Below, piece by piece: positions 1-9,259 of a stretch of 64,000 bases of DNA (position 1 is its first letter; each line of letters begins with the position of its first letter). Location: assembly GCF_900100395.1 (NCBI RefSeq), contig NZ_FNFB01000012.1, positions 124,001 through 188,000 of the forward strand, read 5' to 3'. This stretch comes from Nonomuraea maritima (GTDB taxonomy: Bacteria; Actinomycetota; Actinomycetes; Streptosporangiales; Streptosporangiaceae). Under the pieces are notes generated by a model. The model was not told where the DNA came from. It was given only the letters and a program-made list of their open reading frames with translations, and searched no databases. A program made the translations under genes and the position numbers.

Positions 1-441
1 CTCCGAGACCCGGACGTCGGTCATGCCGTACGGCGGGCGCAGCAGCTTCGGCTCGACGCCGGCCGCCTTCTTCACCGCGTCCTGGGTCTGCTGGATCTCG
101 GCCTTGATCGTGGCTTCTGAGCTCTTGGTGAAGTCGGGGTGGCGGTAGCTGTGGTTACCGAGTTCGTGGCCCTCGGCGACCATGCGCTTGACGTACTGCG
201 GGCGGCTCTTCGCGTACTGGCCCTCGAGGAAGAACGTCGCCTTGGCGTCGTACTTCTTGAGCGTGTCGAGCAGCGTGCCTGCGTACTGGCCGGGACCGTC
301 GTCGAAGGTCAGGGCGATGCACTTGACCGCGCTGCAGTCGACCGGAGCCTTCTTGGGAGAGGTCTGCGCGAAGGCCGGCGCCGGTGCAATTGTTACGCAA
401 ACAGCCGCAATGGCGAGCAATGAACTGATTTGTCGGGACAT
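1..441 (-). CDS. Polysaccharide deacetylase (NodB family), secreted, 3' end outside window
   Basis: The first 147 residues are visible; the gene runs off the left edge. The N-terminus (MSRQISSLLAIAAVCV, then an Ala-rich stretch ending AFA) is a signal peptide. The NodB core follows: TFDDGP holds the catalytic-base and metal Asp pair, GNHSYRH supplies the HxxxH metal ligands, and LRPPYG is the third motif. This family removes N- or O-acetyl groups from chitin oligomers, peptidoglycan or xylan; the secreted form suggests a wall or extracellular glycan substrate, which cannot be told from sequence. The start is an ATG at 441-439. Confidence in the family is high; the substrate is unknown. Confidence 0.9.
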   Translation of the reverse strand, partial: MSRQISSLLAIAAVCVTIAPAPAFAQTSPKKAPVDCSAVKCIALTFDDGPGQYAGTLLDTLKKYDAKATFFLEGQYAKSRPQYVKRMVAEGHELGNHSYRHPDFTKSSEATIKAEIQQTQDAVKKAAGVEPKLLRPPYGMTDVRVSE

Positions 442-495
442 AACTGTTGCTTCCGGTGTTGTGGGTGTTGCGTGGGATGTCCCGACGGTAGCGGA

Positions 496-1698
496 TCAAC
501 CCTTCGCCGGCGTGGAAGCGTCAGGAAGTCTCAGCAAACTCGAACCTCCGACGCCCACGACCATCGCGAGGAGCGCCGCGCCCAGGGCGAAGCCGTACGC
601 GTCCGACGCGCCGACCGTCTCCGTGAGCCGTCCGCCCGCCCACGCGCCGAGCGCCACGCCGAACCCGATCGCCGTCGAGATCCACGCCATGCCCTCGGTG
701 AGCAGCGACGAGGGAACCAGTCGTTCGGTGATGGAGAAGCCGGTGATGAGCGTGGGGGAGATGGCGAAACCGGCGAGGAACAGCGCGACCGCCATGACCC
801 GCAGGTCGCCGATGAAGGCGATCGGCGACAGCCCCACCGCGAACACGCCGAGCGCGCGGACGAACCGGCCGCGCAGCGACAGCCGCCAGTGCCGCGAGCC
901 GAACCACAGCCCCGACACCATCGACCCACCCGCGAACGCCGCCAGCAGGAAGCCGGCGGCCGACTTCGCGCCCTCGTCCTCGGCGAAGGCCACGGTGATG
1001 AGGTCGACCGACCCGAACACCGCGCCGAGCGCCAGGTAGACGCCCGACAGCAGCGCGATGCCGGGGATGAGGATGGGGCTGCCGGAGTGCGTCCTGCTCT
1101 CCTGGACGGGCGGCTGCGTGCGCCGCTGCGCCGCGAGCGCCAGCGAGCCGATGAACATCGAGATCGTGGCCACGGCCAGCCCCGCGTACGGGTTGACGCC
1201 GGTGGCCAGCACCGTGACCAGCGCGGGGCCGGTGACGAAGATGACCTCGTCGATCACCGACTCGAACGCGAAGGCGGTGTGCAGCTTGGCCGAGCCGGCG
1301 TACAGGTGCGACCAGCGGGCGCGCACCATCGAGCCGATCGACAGCGAGGTGGCCCCGACCACGAGACCGGAGGCGTACAGCGTCCAGCCGGGCAGCCCGA
1401 GCCCGGCACAGAGCATGAGGGCGGCCATCGACAGCGCGTTGAGCACGGCGAACGGCGGGATCACGCGGCCCTGCCCGAAGCGGTCCACGAGCCTGCCGGA
1501 GAGCGGGGCGGCGATGGAGAAGGCGATGTTGGTGACGGCGGCGACCGCGCCCGCGGTGGCGTACGAACCGGTCAGCGTGGAGATGAGCAGGATGATCCCG
1601 ATGCCCTGCATGGACATCGGCATCCGGCCGAAGAAACCGGCCAGGACGAATCCTTTGGTGCCGGGCCCGTCGAACAATCCCCGGTAAGGCCCGACCAC
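496..1698 (-). CDS. MFS transporter, 400 aa
   Basis: A 12-helix major facilitator protein. The N-terminal half contains the cytoplasmic-loop motif GRLVDRFGQGR between helices 2 and 3, and repeated Ala/Gly/Val-rich membrane segments run to the C-terminus. The length is typical of MFS_1 drug or metabolite exporters. The start is GTG at 1698, preceded by AAGGAGGAGCC at good spacing. It lies between the deacetylase and the divergent transglycosylase gene, with no obvious operon partner. The exported substrate cannot be inferred. Confidence 0.85.
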   Translation of the reverse strand: MVGPYRGLFDGPGTKGFVLAGFFGRMPMSMQGIGIILLISTLTGSYATAGAVAAVTNIAFSIAAPLSGRLVDRFGQGRVIPPFAVLNALSMAALMLCAGLGLPGWTLYASGLVVGATSLSIGSMVRARWSHLYAGSAKLHTAFAFESVIDEVIFVTGPALVTVLATGVNPYAGLAVATISMFIGSLALAAQRRTQPPVQESRTHSGSPILIPGIALLSGVYLALGAVFGSVDLITVAFAEDEGAKSAAGFLLAAFAGGSMVSGLWFGSRHWRLSLRGRFVRALGVFAVGLSPIAFIGDLRVMAVALFLAGFAISPTLITGFSITERLVPSSLLTEGMAWISTAIGFGVALGAWAGGRLTETVGASDAYGFALGAALLAMVVGVGGSSLLRLPDASTPAKG

Positions 1699-1765
1699 CC
1701 AGGCTCCTCCTTACATCCGCGACCTAAACCATTGCGCACCGTATGTCCGTAAGGCAAGTGCTTTG

Positions 1766-2992
1766 ATGGGGTCGTGCGTTAACGTGTCCCGAGTGTCCGG
1801 TCTTCCCGCGTTCCGTACGGTCATGCTGCTGGTCACCGCCGTACTCACGGTCACGACGGCGGCCGGAGGAGTGGTTCTGCTCCTGAGCGACGGCATGGTG
1901 AACACGGGCCGCGTCGACACGGCCCAGGAGAGCGTGCGCAGGCAGCCCCGCGCCCAGCAGACCGCCTCGTCCGGGCTGGACCGGATCACGCCCACCGCCC
2001 AGCCGGTGCAGGACTTCGGCCGGGGCGGCCCCGGCATCACCGTGACGCCGCCGCGCGTGCTCGCCGTCGCGCCGGGGACGCTGCCCAAGGAGACCAGGCT
2101 GCGGCTGGCGAAGCTGACCCACGTACAGAAGGTGATCGTGGTGGACGCGGGCGCGGTCAAGCTGTCGGGCACCGGGCTGAACCTGCTGGCCGTCGACCCG
2201 GCCGACTTCCGCTCGTGGACGCCGCAGCCGGTCGCCGACCAGCCCGCCGTGTGGAGCGCGCTGGCCAGGGGCGAGCTGGTCGCCGACTCGGCCTCGATGC
2301 GCAGGCTCGGGATGATGCTGGGCGCGATGTACCAGGTGGACAACGGCCCCAGGCTCCGCGTCGCGGCCTCCGCCCCGCTCGGGCTGCCCGGCGTGGACGG
2401 CCTGGTGAGCGCCGACTTCGGCAGGTCGCTCGGCTTCGCGCAGGGCGTGGCGGTGCTGCTGCACGGCAAACCAGGCACGATCAGCGAGGCCAGGGTGCGC
2501 AAGGCGCTCGGCGCGGGCGCCCAGGTCGTCACGGTGGGCGCCACGGGAGCCGCCGTCCCGAAACAGCAGCAGCCCCGGCAGGAGCGGCAGCCGCCTCAGG
2601 TCAACGTCGGCCGGCCCTCCAGCTACCTGGAGCTGTACAAGGCCAGCGCCACCCGCTGCCCCGGCCTGCCGTGGACGGTGCTCGCCGCGATCGGCCAGGT
2701 CGAGAGCTCGCACGGGCGCAACAACGGACCGTCGAGCGCTGGCGCGCTCGGGCCCATGCAGTTCATGCCCGCCACCTGGAAGCACTACGGCGTGGACGGC
2801 GACGGTGACGGCAAGAAGGACATCTGGAGCCCGTACGACGCCGTGCCCAGCGCCGCCAACTACCTGTGCGCCAACAAGGCGGGCGAGGGCGGGGAGCGGC
2901 TGCGGAAGGCGATCTGGTTCTACAACCACTCCTGGGACTACGTGAACAAGGTGCTCGCGATCGCCGACGCGTACGCGCGCGCCTACGCCTGA
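1766..2992 (+). CDS. Membrane-anchored lytic transglycosylase (SLT fold)
   Basis: About 408 aa. An N-terminal hydrophobic segment (TVMLLVTAVLTVTTAAGGVV) acts as a signal anchor. It is followed by a roughly 200-residue domain I do not recognise, a Gln/Pro-rich linker and a C-terminal lysozyme-like SLT domain. In the latter, IGQVESSHGR carries the catalytic Glu, and GALGPMQFMPATWKHYG and the YNHSWDYVNKV end are the usual family blocks. The enzyme would cleave the MurNAc-GlcNAc bond of peptidoglycan outside the membrane. Start choice: ATG at 1766 (a TTG lies just before it); a GTG at 1784 is an alternative. It converges with hemH, only 19 nt apart. Confidence 0.82.
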   Translation: MGSCVNVSRVSGLPAFRTVMLLVTAVLTVTTAAGGVVLLLSDGMVNTGRVDTAQESVRRQPRAQQTASSGLDRITPTAQPVQDFGRGGPGITVTPPRVLAVAPGTLPKETRLRLAKLTHVQKVIVVDAGAVKLSGTGLNLLAVDPADFRSWTPQPVADQPAVWSALARGELVADSASMRRLGMMLGAMYQVDNGPRLRVAASAPLGLPGVDGLVSADFGRSLGFAQGVAVLLHGKPGTISEARVRKALGAGAQVVTVGATGAAVPKQQQPRQERQPPQVNVGRPSSYLELYKASATRCPGLPWTVLAAIGQVESSHGRNNGPSSAGALGPMQFMPATWKHYGVDGDGDGKKDIWSPYDAVPSAANYLCANKAGEGGERLRKAIWFYNHSWDYVNKVLAIADAYARAYA

Positions 2993-3011
2993 CGCGCGCG
3001 CGTACGTGCGT

Positions 3012-3962
3012 TCATGACCGGGGACGGCGGCGCGGTGGCGGGCAGCACGTGAGCGCGCACGGCACCGGCTCCGGCTCGTCCATCAGCTCGCGCACCATCT
3101 GGACGAAGCGCGGGTGCGTGCCCGCGGTCGCCGCCCGCTCCAGCGGCAGGCCGAGCTCGGCGGCCACCGCCTTCGCCTCGGTGTCGAGGTCGTAGACGAC
3201 CTCCATGTGATCGGAGACGAACCCGATCGGCACCAGCACGACGGCGGGCGCGTTGATCTTGCGGAGGTGGTCGCAGACGTCGGGCTCCAGCCACGGCACC
3301 TGCGGCGGGCCGCTGCGCGACTGCCACACGAGGTCCCACGGCTCGGTGCGGCCCAGCGCCTGGCTGACCAGCTCGGCGCTCCTGCGCAGCTGGGCCTCGT
3401 ACAGGCCGCCGGACGGGCCCGCGGTCTCGGCCATGGAGACCGGGACGCTGTGCGCGGTGAACACCAGCCGGGCGTCGTCGCGGCCGAGCCGCTCCAGCGC
3501 CGCGCGGGTGTGGTCGGCCATCGCCGCGACGAACCCTGGGTGGTCGCCGTAGTGGCGCATCTTGACCAGCTCGGGACCGCCTTCGACGGAGATCCGCGCG
3601 ATGTCCTCGTAGTACTGGCGGCAACTGGAGTAACCCGCGAACGCCGACGTGGCGAAGACCGCGGCCTTCTGGACGCCGTCGGCCCGCATCTGCCGCACGA
3701 CGTCCTCGCCGAACGGGTGCCAGTTGCGGTTGCCCCAGTAGACGGGCACGCCGGCCACCGGGCGCAACGCCTCGACCAGGTCGCGGTTCTGCTGGTTGAT
3801 CGGGCTGATCCCGCCGAAGCTCAGATAGTGCTCGGCCACTTCGAGCAGCCGTTCGCGCGGCACCCCCCGGCCGCGTACGACGTTCTCCAGGAACGGCATC
3901 ACGTCGTCGGGGCCTTCTGGACCGCCGAACGAAAGGACCAGCAAGGCGTCGTAGTTTCCCAC
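3012..3962 (-). CDS. hemH: Ferrochelatase (coproporphyrin-type in actinobacteria)
   Basis: 316 aa with the ferrochelatase signature: LLVLSFGGPEGPDDVMPFLEN at the start, YWGNRNWHPF, the SAFAGYSSC block, the HSVP motif with its catalytic His, and GFVSDHMEVVYDLD with the catalytic Glu. Cys114 plus C-terminal Cys302, Cys306 and Cys307 are consistent with the [2Fe-2S] cluster known in actinobacterial ferrochelatases; that assignment is inferred from position. Actinobacterial members insert iron into coproporphyrin III and are also called CpfC. The start is GTG at 3962. It diverges from the S9 peptidase gene across 55 nt that must hold both promoters. Confidence 0.95.
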   Translation of the reverse strand: MGNYDALLVLSFGGPEGPDDVMPFLENVVRGRGVPRERLLEVAEHYLSFGGISPINQQNRDLVEALRPVAGVPVYWGNRNWHPFGEDVVRQMRADGVQKAAVFATSAFAGYSSCRQYYEDIARISVEGGPELVKMRHYGDHPGFVAAMADHTRAALERLGRDDARLVFTAHSVPVSMAETAGPSGGLYEAQLRRSAELVSQALGRTEPWDLVWQSRSGPPQVPWLEPDVCDHLRKINAPAVVLVPIGFVSDHMEVVYDLDTEAKAVAAELGLPLERAATAGTHPRFVQMVRELMDEPEPVPCALTCCPPPRRRPRS

Positions 3963-4017
3963 GCCACAACCCTAGGGGACGTGTCAGTGGTCACGGCCGC
4001 GCGGTAGGTTCGGTCGG

Positions 4018-5991
4018 GTGAGCGCATTCAACGACATACGTGACTATGTGGCCATTCCCAGGGTCCTCTCGCTGCGGCTCTCCCCGGACGGATCGCGGCT
4101 CGTCTCGACCGTCCAGTCCCTCAATCCCGACGGCAAGTCCTACGGCACCGCACTGTGGGCGATCCCCGTGGACGGCGAGCCGTACCGGCTGACGCGCTCG
4201 GCCAAGGGGGAGTCGTCGTCTGTGTTCACCGCTGCGGGTGACGTCCTGTTCACCTCCTCGCGTCCCGACCCCACGGTCAAGGACGGCGAGGAGGTGCCCT
4301 CCCTGTGGCTGCTGCCCCGCGCCGGCGGTGAGGCCCGCCAGGTGGCGACCAGGCCCGGCGGCATCGGCACGGTGCGCACCGCGGCCGACGTGGTCGTGTT
4401 CGTCTCCGACGTGTACGACGGCGAGGAGTCGGCCGAGGCCGACAAGCGCAAGGCCCGCAAGGACGCCGGGATCAGCGCCATCCTGCACGAGAGCTACCCG
4501 GTGCGGTACTGGGACCACGACCTCGGGCCCGGCAGGCCCCGGCTGTTCGCCGGCCGCCTCGGCGCCGACCGGCTGGAGGACGTGCGCGACCTGACGCCCG
4601 ACGCGGGCGACGCGCTGCGCGAGGCCTCGTTCGAGCTGACGCCGGACGGCTCCACCGTGCTCGTCACGTGGCGCACCTTCCTGCCGAGGGGCGAGATGCG
4701 TACCGACCTGGTGGCCATCGACGTGGCCACCGGCGAGCGCCGCGTGCTGCTCGCCGAGGACCACTACGACTTCGGCGGCCCGCTCGCCGTCTCGCCCGAC
4801 GGCACCAAGGTGGCCTGCGCCCGCGACCGCCACACCGGCTACGACGTGTCCGCGCGCAGCGAACTGTGGATCGCCGACCTCGACACCGGTGAGGGTTCCG
4901 AGTACGCGCACGACCTGTTCCCGTCGGAAGTCGCGTGGGCGCCCGACTCCGCGTCCCTCTACCTGGTCGCCGACCACCAGGGCCGCCGCCCCGTCTTCCA
5001 CGTCCCGCTGGACGGCGAGGTGCGCAGGCTCACCGGCGACCACGCCGCCTACCAGGCCCTCGGCGTGTCGCCCGACGGCGGCTTCGTCTACGCCCTGCGC
5101 AGCGCCGTCGACCTCGCCCCCGGGCCGGCCCGCATCGCGGTCGCCGACGGCGAGATCGTCGACCTGCCCTCGCCCGCGCCGCGCCCCGAGGTGCCCGGCA
5201 CGCTCACCGAGATCTCCGCCACCGCCGACGACGGAGCCACCGTCCGCGGCTGGCTGGTGCTGCCGGAAGGCGCCTCGGCGGCCGACCCGGCGCCGTTCCT
5301 GATGTTCATCCACGGCGGCCCGCTCGGCTCCTGGAACGACTGGACGTGGCGCTGGCAGGCCTGGATCATGGCCCAGCAGGGGTACGCCGTCCTGCTGCCC
5401 GACCCGTGCATGTCGACCGGCTACGGCCAGGAGATGATCGACCGCGGCTGGGGCAACTGGGGCCCGCGCACCCAGGCCGACCTCGACGCGCTCGTCGACG
5501 TGGCCCTGGCCCGCGACGACGTCGACAGCGAGCGCATCGCCGCCCTCGGCGGCTCGTACGGCGGCTACATGGCCAACTGGCTGGCCGGTCACACCGACCG
5601 CTACAAGTGCATCGTCACCCACGCGTCGCTGTGGCACCTCGACCAGTTCTCCGGCACCACCGACATGTCCATGTACTGGCAGCGCGAGTTCGGCGCTCCC
5701 GGCAACGAGCGGTACAAGGCGCTCTCGCCGCACGAGTCGCTGGAGGCGATCACCACCCCGCTGCTCGTCATCCACGGCGACAAGGACTACCGCGTGCCGA
5801 TCGGCGAGGGCCTGCGCCTGTGGTGGGACCTGCAGCGCGTCGGGGCCGAGGCCAAGTTCCTCTACTTCCCCGACGAGAACCACTGGATCCTCAAGCCGGG
5901 CAACATCATCGCCTGGTACGAGACCGTCCTCGCCTTCCTCGCGCAGCACGTGCTCGGCCAGGAGTGGAAGCGTCCGGACTCGGTGGCGTGA
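4018..5991 (+). CDS. S9 family (prolyl oligopeptidase / acylaminoacyl-peptidase type) serine peptidase
   Basis: 657 aa with no signal peptide, so cytosolic. The first ~400 residues form a beta-propeller with repeated LSPDG, VSPDG and LTPDG blade motifs that gates the active site. The C-terminal alpha/beta-hydrolase domain has the nucleophile elbow GGSYGGY (Ser513), HGDKDYRVP (Asp590) and DENHW (His622). Family members cleave short peptides or acylated amino acids. The start is GTG at 4018. The stop overlaps the ATG of the next gene by one base, so the two are translationally coupled. Confidence 0.92.
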   Translation: MSAFNDIRDYVAIPRVLSLRLSPDGSRLVSTVQSLNPDGKSYGTALWAIPVDGEPYRLTRSAKGESSSVFTAAGDVLFTSSRPDPTVKDGEEVPSLWLLPRAGGEARQVATRPGGIGTVRTAADVVVFVSDVYDGEESAEADKRKARKDAGISAILHESYPVRYWDHDLGPGRPRLFAGRLGADRLEDVRDLTPDAGDALREASFELTPDGSTVLVTWRTFLPRGEMRTDLVAIDVATGERRVLLAEDHYDFGGPLAVSPDGTKVACARDRHTGYDVSARSELWIADLDTGEGSEYAHDLFPSEVAWAPDSASLYLVADHQGRRPVFHVPLDGEVRRLTGDHAAYQALGVSPDGGFVYALRSAVDLAPGPARIAVADGEIVDLPSPAPRPEVPGTLTEISATADDGATVRGWLVLPEGASAADPAPFLMFIHGGPLGSWNDWTWRWQAWIMAQQGYAVLLPDPCMSTGYGQEMIDRGWGNWGPRTQADLDALVDVALARDDVDSERIAALGGSYGGYMANWLAGHTDRYKCIVTHASLWHLDQFSGTTDMSMYWQREFGAPGNERYKALSPHESLEAITTPLLVIHGDKDYRVPIGEGLRLWWDLQRVGAEAKFLYFPDENHWILKPGNIIAWYETVLAFLAQHVLGQEWKRPDSVA

Positions 5992-6779
5992 TGACCGACT
6001 ACCTGAGCCTGGCCGAGGACATCGCCCGCGAGGCGGGGGAGATGCTGCTCGCCAAGCGGCCCACGATGTCCCGGCAGGTCGAGACCAAGTCCAGCCCCAC
6101 CGACGTGGTGACCGCGCTCGACACGGCCTCGGAGCAGCTCATCCGCGAACGCGTGCGGGCCGCCCGTCCCGGCGACCGGTTCCTCGGCGAGGAAGGGGGT
6201 GAGGCGCCGGGCGAGTCGGAGGTCCGCTGGATCGTCGACCCGATCGACGGCACCGTCAACTTCCTGTACGGGCTGCCCGACTGGGCGGTGTCGATCGCCG
6301 TCGAGGTGAAGGGCGAGGTCGTCGCCGGAGTGGTCAACGTGCCGGCCCGCGGTGAGGTCTACACCGCGGCGCTCGGCCGGGGCGCCTGGCTCGGCGGCGG
6401 GCGGCTGCGCTGCAACACCGGGGTGCCGCTCGCCCAGGCGCTGGTCGCGACCGGGTTCGGGTATTTCGCGGGCAGGCGTGAGGTGCAGGGCGAGGTGGTG
6501 GCCAAGGTGCTGCCTCGCGTGCGCGACATCAGGCGCGGCGGCTCGTGCGCCGTCGACCTGTGCTCACTGGCCGCCGGACGGGTGGACGCGTACTACGAGC
6601 GCGGCATCAACCCGTGGGACTACGCCGCCGCCGGGCTGATCGCCGTCGAGGCGGGGGCCCGGCTCGGCGGGCTGCACGGCAGGCCGGTCGGCCCGTCGTA
6701 CGCGCTGTGCGCGGCGCCCGGCCTGTTCGAGGAACTGCACGACCTGCTGGCTCCGCTCGACCCAGAGCGGGACGCCTGA
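5991..6779 (+). CDS. Inositol monophosphatase family protein
   Basis: 262 aa. The metal-binding motifs of the IMPase/FBPase/CysQ superfamily are present: GEEGG, WIVDPIDGTVNF (Asp83, Asp86) and INPWDYAAAG (Asp210). Members dephosphorylate inositol-1-phosphate, histidinol-phosphate, PAP or fructose-1,6-bisphosphate in a Mg-dependent reaction; which one applies is not decidable here. The ATG overlaps the stop of the S9 peptidase gene (TGATG), so it is the second gene of that operon. A strong hairpin follows immediately. Confidence 0.92.
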   Translation: MTDYLSLAEDIAREAGEMLLAKRPTMSRQVETKSSPTDVVTALDTASEQLIRERVRAARPGDRFLGEEGGEAPGESEVRWIVDPIDGTVNFLYGLPDWAVSIAVEVKGEVVAGVVNVPARGEVYTAALGRGAWLGGGRLRCNTGVPLAQALVATGFGYFAGRREVQGEVVAKVLPRVRDIRRGGSCAVDLCSLAAGRVDAYYERGINPWDYAAAGLIAVEAGARLGGLHGRPVGPSYALCAAPGLFEELHDLLAPLDPERDA

Positions 6780-6787
6780 CAGCGGAA

Positions 6788-6816
6788 CGGCCGGAGCCCT
6801 GGGGCTCCGGCCGTTT
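6788..6816. terminator. Bidirectional hairpin terminator between converging genes
   Basis: Arms CGGCCGGAGCCC and GGGCTCCGGCCG are perfectly complementary over 12 bp and are followed by a short T run on the plus strand. It lies between the stop of the inositol-phosphatase-like gene and the stop of a small minus-strand gene, so it can serve both. Confidence 0.75.
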
Positions 6817-6825
6817 CTCGAGCGG

Positions 6826-6990
6826 CTAGCGGGGCAACGGGATGCCGTGGTCGTCGGCCAGCCGCCGGAGGTCCTCGATCTCGGCGGTGAGCGTGTCGGC
6901 GAGGTAGTCGTCGCCGGCGCTGCGGGCCTCGCGGAGGTCCCGGTAAGCCTGGTCGAGGCGATGTTCGATCGTGGTGGTGAACTCGCCCAT
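6826..6990 (-). CDS. Small coiled-coil-like protein, 54 aa
   Basis: A 54-residue ORF starting MGEFTTTIEHRLDQAYRDLR and ending DDHGIPLPR. It is rich in Arg, Asp, Glu and Leu with heptad-like spacing, and has no cysteine or membrane segment. Small helical proteins of this kind are common in actinobacteria; I do not recognise a characterised family. Support for its being real: GC-rich third positions throughout, a terminator just past its stop, and AGGAGAG-like sequence before the ATG. Function unknown. Confidence 0.6.
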   Translation of the reverse strand: MGEFTTTIEHRLDQAYRDLREARSAGDDYLADTLTAEIEDLRRLADDHGIPLPR

Positions 6991-7236
6991 CTCACCTACT
7001 CTCCTGGGGTCAGTACCGTGTGGGGGCGAAGTCGTCCCCTTGCCTGACGCTTTGCCGGACGCCGTCCGGTCATTGGGTGTCCCGCTGGCATACCCCGGGG
7101 CGTCGCCCCCCGAAACCTAGATTTTCGCGTGGTCTGCCTCACCGTCGCGTCGCTCTCCCGTGGGCATGCCTTACCGTGCGCTTATCAAGGCTGTGACCAC
7201 AATGAGCCATCAGAATTGGAGAGAGGTGTTCCAGGC

Positions 7237-7890
7237 GTGCGCGTGCTGGTGGTAGAGGACGAGCGGGTGCTCGCCGACGCGATCGCGACGGGTCTGCGGC
7301 GCGAGGCCATGGCCGTCGACGTGGCGTACGACGGCGGTGGCGCCCTTGAGCGGACCTCGTACATCGACTACGACGTGATCGTGCTGGACCGCGACCTGCC
7401 CGTGGTGCACGGCGACGACGTGTGCCGGCAGCTGGTCGAGCAGCGGTCGGCGTCGCGCATCCTCATGCTGACGGCGTCCGGCGACGTGGACGACAAGGTG
7501 GAGGGGCTCGGCCTGGGGGCCGACGACTACCTCGCCAAGCCGTTCGTATTCATCGAGCTGGTCGCCCGGGTACGGGCGCTCGGCCGGCGGTCGGCGCCGG
7601 CGCTGCCGCCCGTACTGGAGCGGGCCGGCATCCGGCTCGACCCGGGCAAGCGGATCGTCGAGCGCGACGGCAAGGAGGTCGTGCTCACCAAGAAGGAGTT
7701 CGCCGTCCTGGAGGAGCTGATGCGGGCCGAGGGCGCCGTGGTCAGCCAGGAGGACCTCCTCGACAAGGCGTGGGACGAGAACATCGACCCGTTCACCAAC
7801 GTGGTCCGGGTGACGATGATGACGCTGCGCAAGAAGCTGGGCGAGCCTCAGGTGATCGAGACCGTGCCCGGCGTGGGGTACAAGCTGTGA
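7237..7890 (+). CDS. OmpR/PhoB-family response regulator
   Basis: 217 aa. The receiver domain has the acidic pair in VVEDE, phospho-acceptor Asp51 (IVLDRDLP), the conserved Thr in LTAS and Lys101 in LAKPF. It is followed by a winged-helix DNA-binding domain ending VETVPGVGYKL-like (IETVPGVGYKL). The GTG at 7237 gives a receiver that begins directly with the first beta-strand; upstream in-frame sequence adds nothing recognisable. The cognate kinase gene follows 64 nt downstream. Confidence 0.94.
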   Translation: MRVLVVEDERVLADAIATGLRREAMAVDVAYDGGGALERTSYIDYDVIVLDRDLPVVHGDDVCRQLVEQRSASRILMLTASGDVDDKVEGLGLGADDYLAKPFVFIELVARVRALGRRSAPALPPVLERAGIRLDPGKRIVERDGKEVVLTKKEFAVLEELMRAEGAVVSQEDLLDKAWDENIDPFTNVVRVTMMTLRKKLGEPQVIETVPGVGYKL

Positions 7891-7954
7891 GCTCGTGTGG
7901 CGAGGCGGTCGCCGGGCGGTGTCACGCGTGGGCAGCGCCGGTTGAGGAGGCGTC

Positions 7955-9259
7955 GTGAGCGAGGGGCCGGACCGGCGGACCGAACCGACGCATCCGATGA
8001 TCAGCCCGCACTCGGCACAGGCGACGACCCGCGTCCAGGGGGCGCCGCCGCCGAGCGGCCCGCCCGCCTGGGACGGCCCGCCACCGCCCACGCAGTCGCC
8101 GCAGCGTACGGCGCTGGAGCGGATGAAGGAGCTGCCGGGCAAGGTCAGCATCCGGTGGCGGCTGACGCTCACCTACAGCGCGCTGGTGTTCGCGGCCGCG
8201 GCGGTGCTGCTGTTCTCCGTCTACGCGATCATCGGCAGGGCGATCAGCGACGCGTGGCCGGCCCTCGACCTGGGGCTGCCGCCGCTGCAGGACGCCCAGC
8301 TGCAGTCCGAGTGGCGGAGCCTCGCGGGTGACGCGGTGCAGCAGGCCAGGGACGCCCTGTTCGGCAGCGCCTTCTACGCGCTGCTCGGCGTCGCGATCCT
8401 GGCGCTCATCATCGGCTATTTCGTGGCCGACCGGGCCATGCGGCCGGTGGCGCAGATGACGGCCACGGCCCGCAAGCTGTCGGAGAGCACGCTCGCCCAC
8501 CAGCGCATCGCCCTCGAGGGGCCGAGCGACGAGCTGAAGGAGCTGGCCGACACGTTCGACGCGATGCTCACCCGGCTCAACGTCGCCTTCGACACCCAGC
8601 GCAGGTTCGTGGCCAATGCCTCCCATGAGCTGCGTACCCCGCTCACCATCAACCGGACGGTGCTGGAGATCGCGCTGTCCGACCCGGAGGCGTCGGAGGA
8701 CCTCAAGGCGCTCGGACGGACGCTGCTCGAGGTCAACGCGCGCAACGAGAAGCTCATCGAGGGGCTGCTGCTGCTCGCCAGGAGCGAACGCGAGCTGGCC
8801 GTGCGCAAGCCGCTCGACGTCCGCGAGGTCGCCCAGACGGCCGTCGACCAGGTGACGCCGTTCGCCGAGGAACACGGGGTCACGCTGACCACCGAACTGG
8901 TAAGCGCGCCTACCGTGGGCGACCCCGTGCTGCTCGAGCGCTCGGTCAGCAATCTGCTCGAGAACGCCGTGAAGTACAACATCCCTGAAAACGGAAAAGT
9001 CTGGATCCGTACGGGAATGGTGGACGGCGCCTTGGTTGTTCAGGTGGCGAACACGGGACAGCACGTTCCGGCGTACGAGGTGAACAGCCTTTTCGAGCCG
9101 TTCAGGAGGCTCCACGCGGACCGCGTGGACTCGGCCAAGGGATCGGGTCTGGGGTTGTCCATCGTCCGTGCGGTGGTGCAGGCACACGGGGGAAACGTGA
9201 CCGCCGTGCCGCGTGACGGCGGGGGACTGGTCGTCACCATGAGGCTGCCGAGCCGCTGA
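7955..9259 (+). CDS. Sensor histidine kinase (HAMP, HisKA, HATPase)
   Basis: 434 aa. A Pro-rich N-terminal tail of about 65 residues precedes the first helix (TYSALVFAAAAVLLFSVYAI). A short extracytoplasmic loop of about 45 residues and a second helix (LLGVAILALIIGYFV) follow, then HAMP, the HisKA H-box NASHELRTPL (His224), N-box NLLENAVKYN and G-box GSGLGLSIV. The small sensor loop suggests envelope or membrane signals (inference). The start is GTG at 7955 behind GAGGAGG. It forms a two-gene operon with the preceding response regulator. Confidence 0.94.
   Translation: MSEGPDRRTEPTHPMISPHSAQATTRVQGAPPPSGPPAWDGPPPPTQSPQRTALERMKELPGKVSIRWRLTLTYSALVFAAAAVLLFSVYAIIGRAISDAWPALDLGLPPLQDAQLQSEWRSLAGDAVQQARDALFGSAFYALLGVAILALIIGYFVADRAMRPVAQMTATARKLSESTLAHQRIALEGPSDELKELADTFDAMLTRLNVAFDTQRRFVANASHELRTPLTINRTVLEIALSDPEASEDLKALGRTLLEVNARNEKLIEGLLLLARSERELAVRKPLDVREVAQTAVDQVTPFAEEHGVTLTTELVSAPTVGDPVLLERSVSNLLENAVKYNIPENGKVWIRTGMVDGALVVQVANTGQHVPAYEVNSLFEPFRRLHADRVDSAKGSGLGLSIVRAVVQAHGGNVTAVPRDGGGLVVTMRLPSR

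Noticed and set aside
430..1752. Long plus-strand ORF opposite the first MFS gene
   Set aside because: Arg/Asp/Gly-rich translation typical of the antisense frame of GC-rich DNA; the minus strand encodes a clear transporter.
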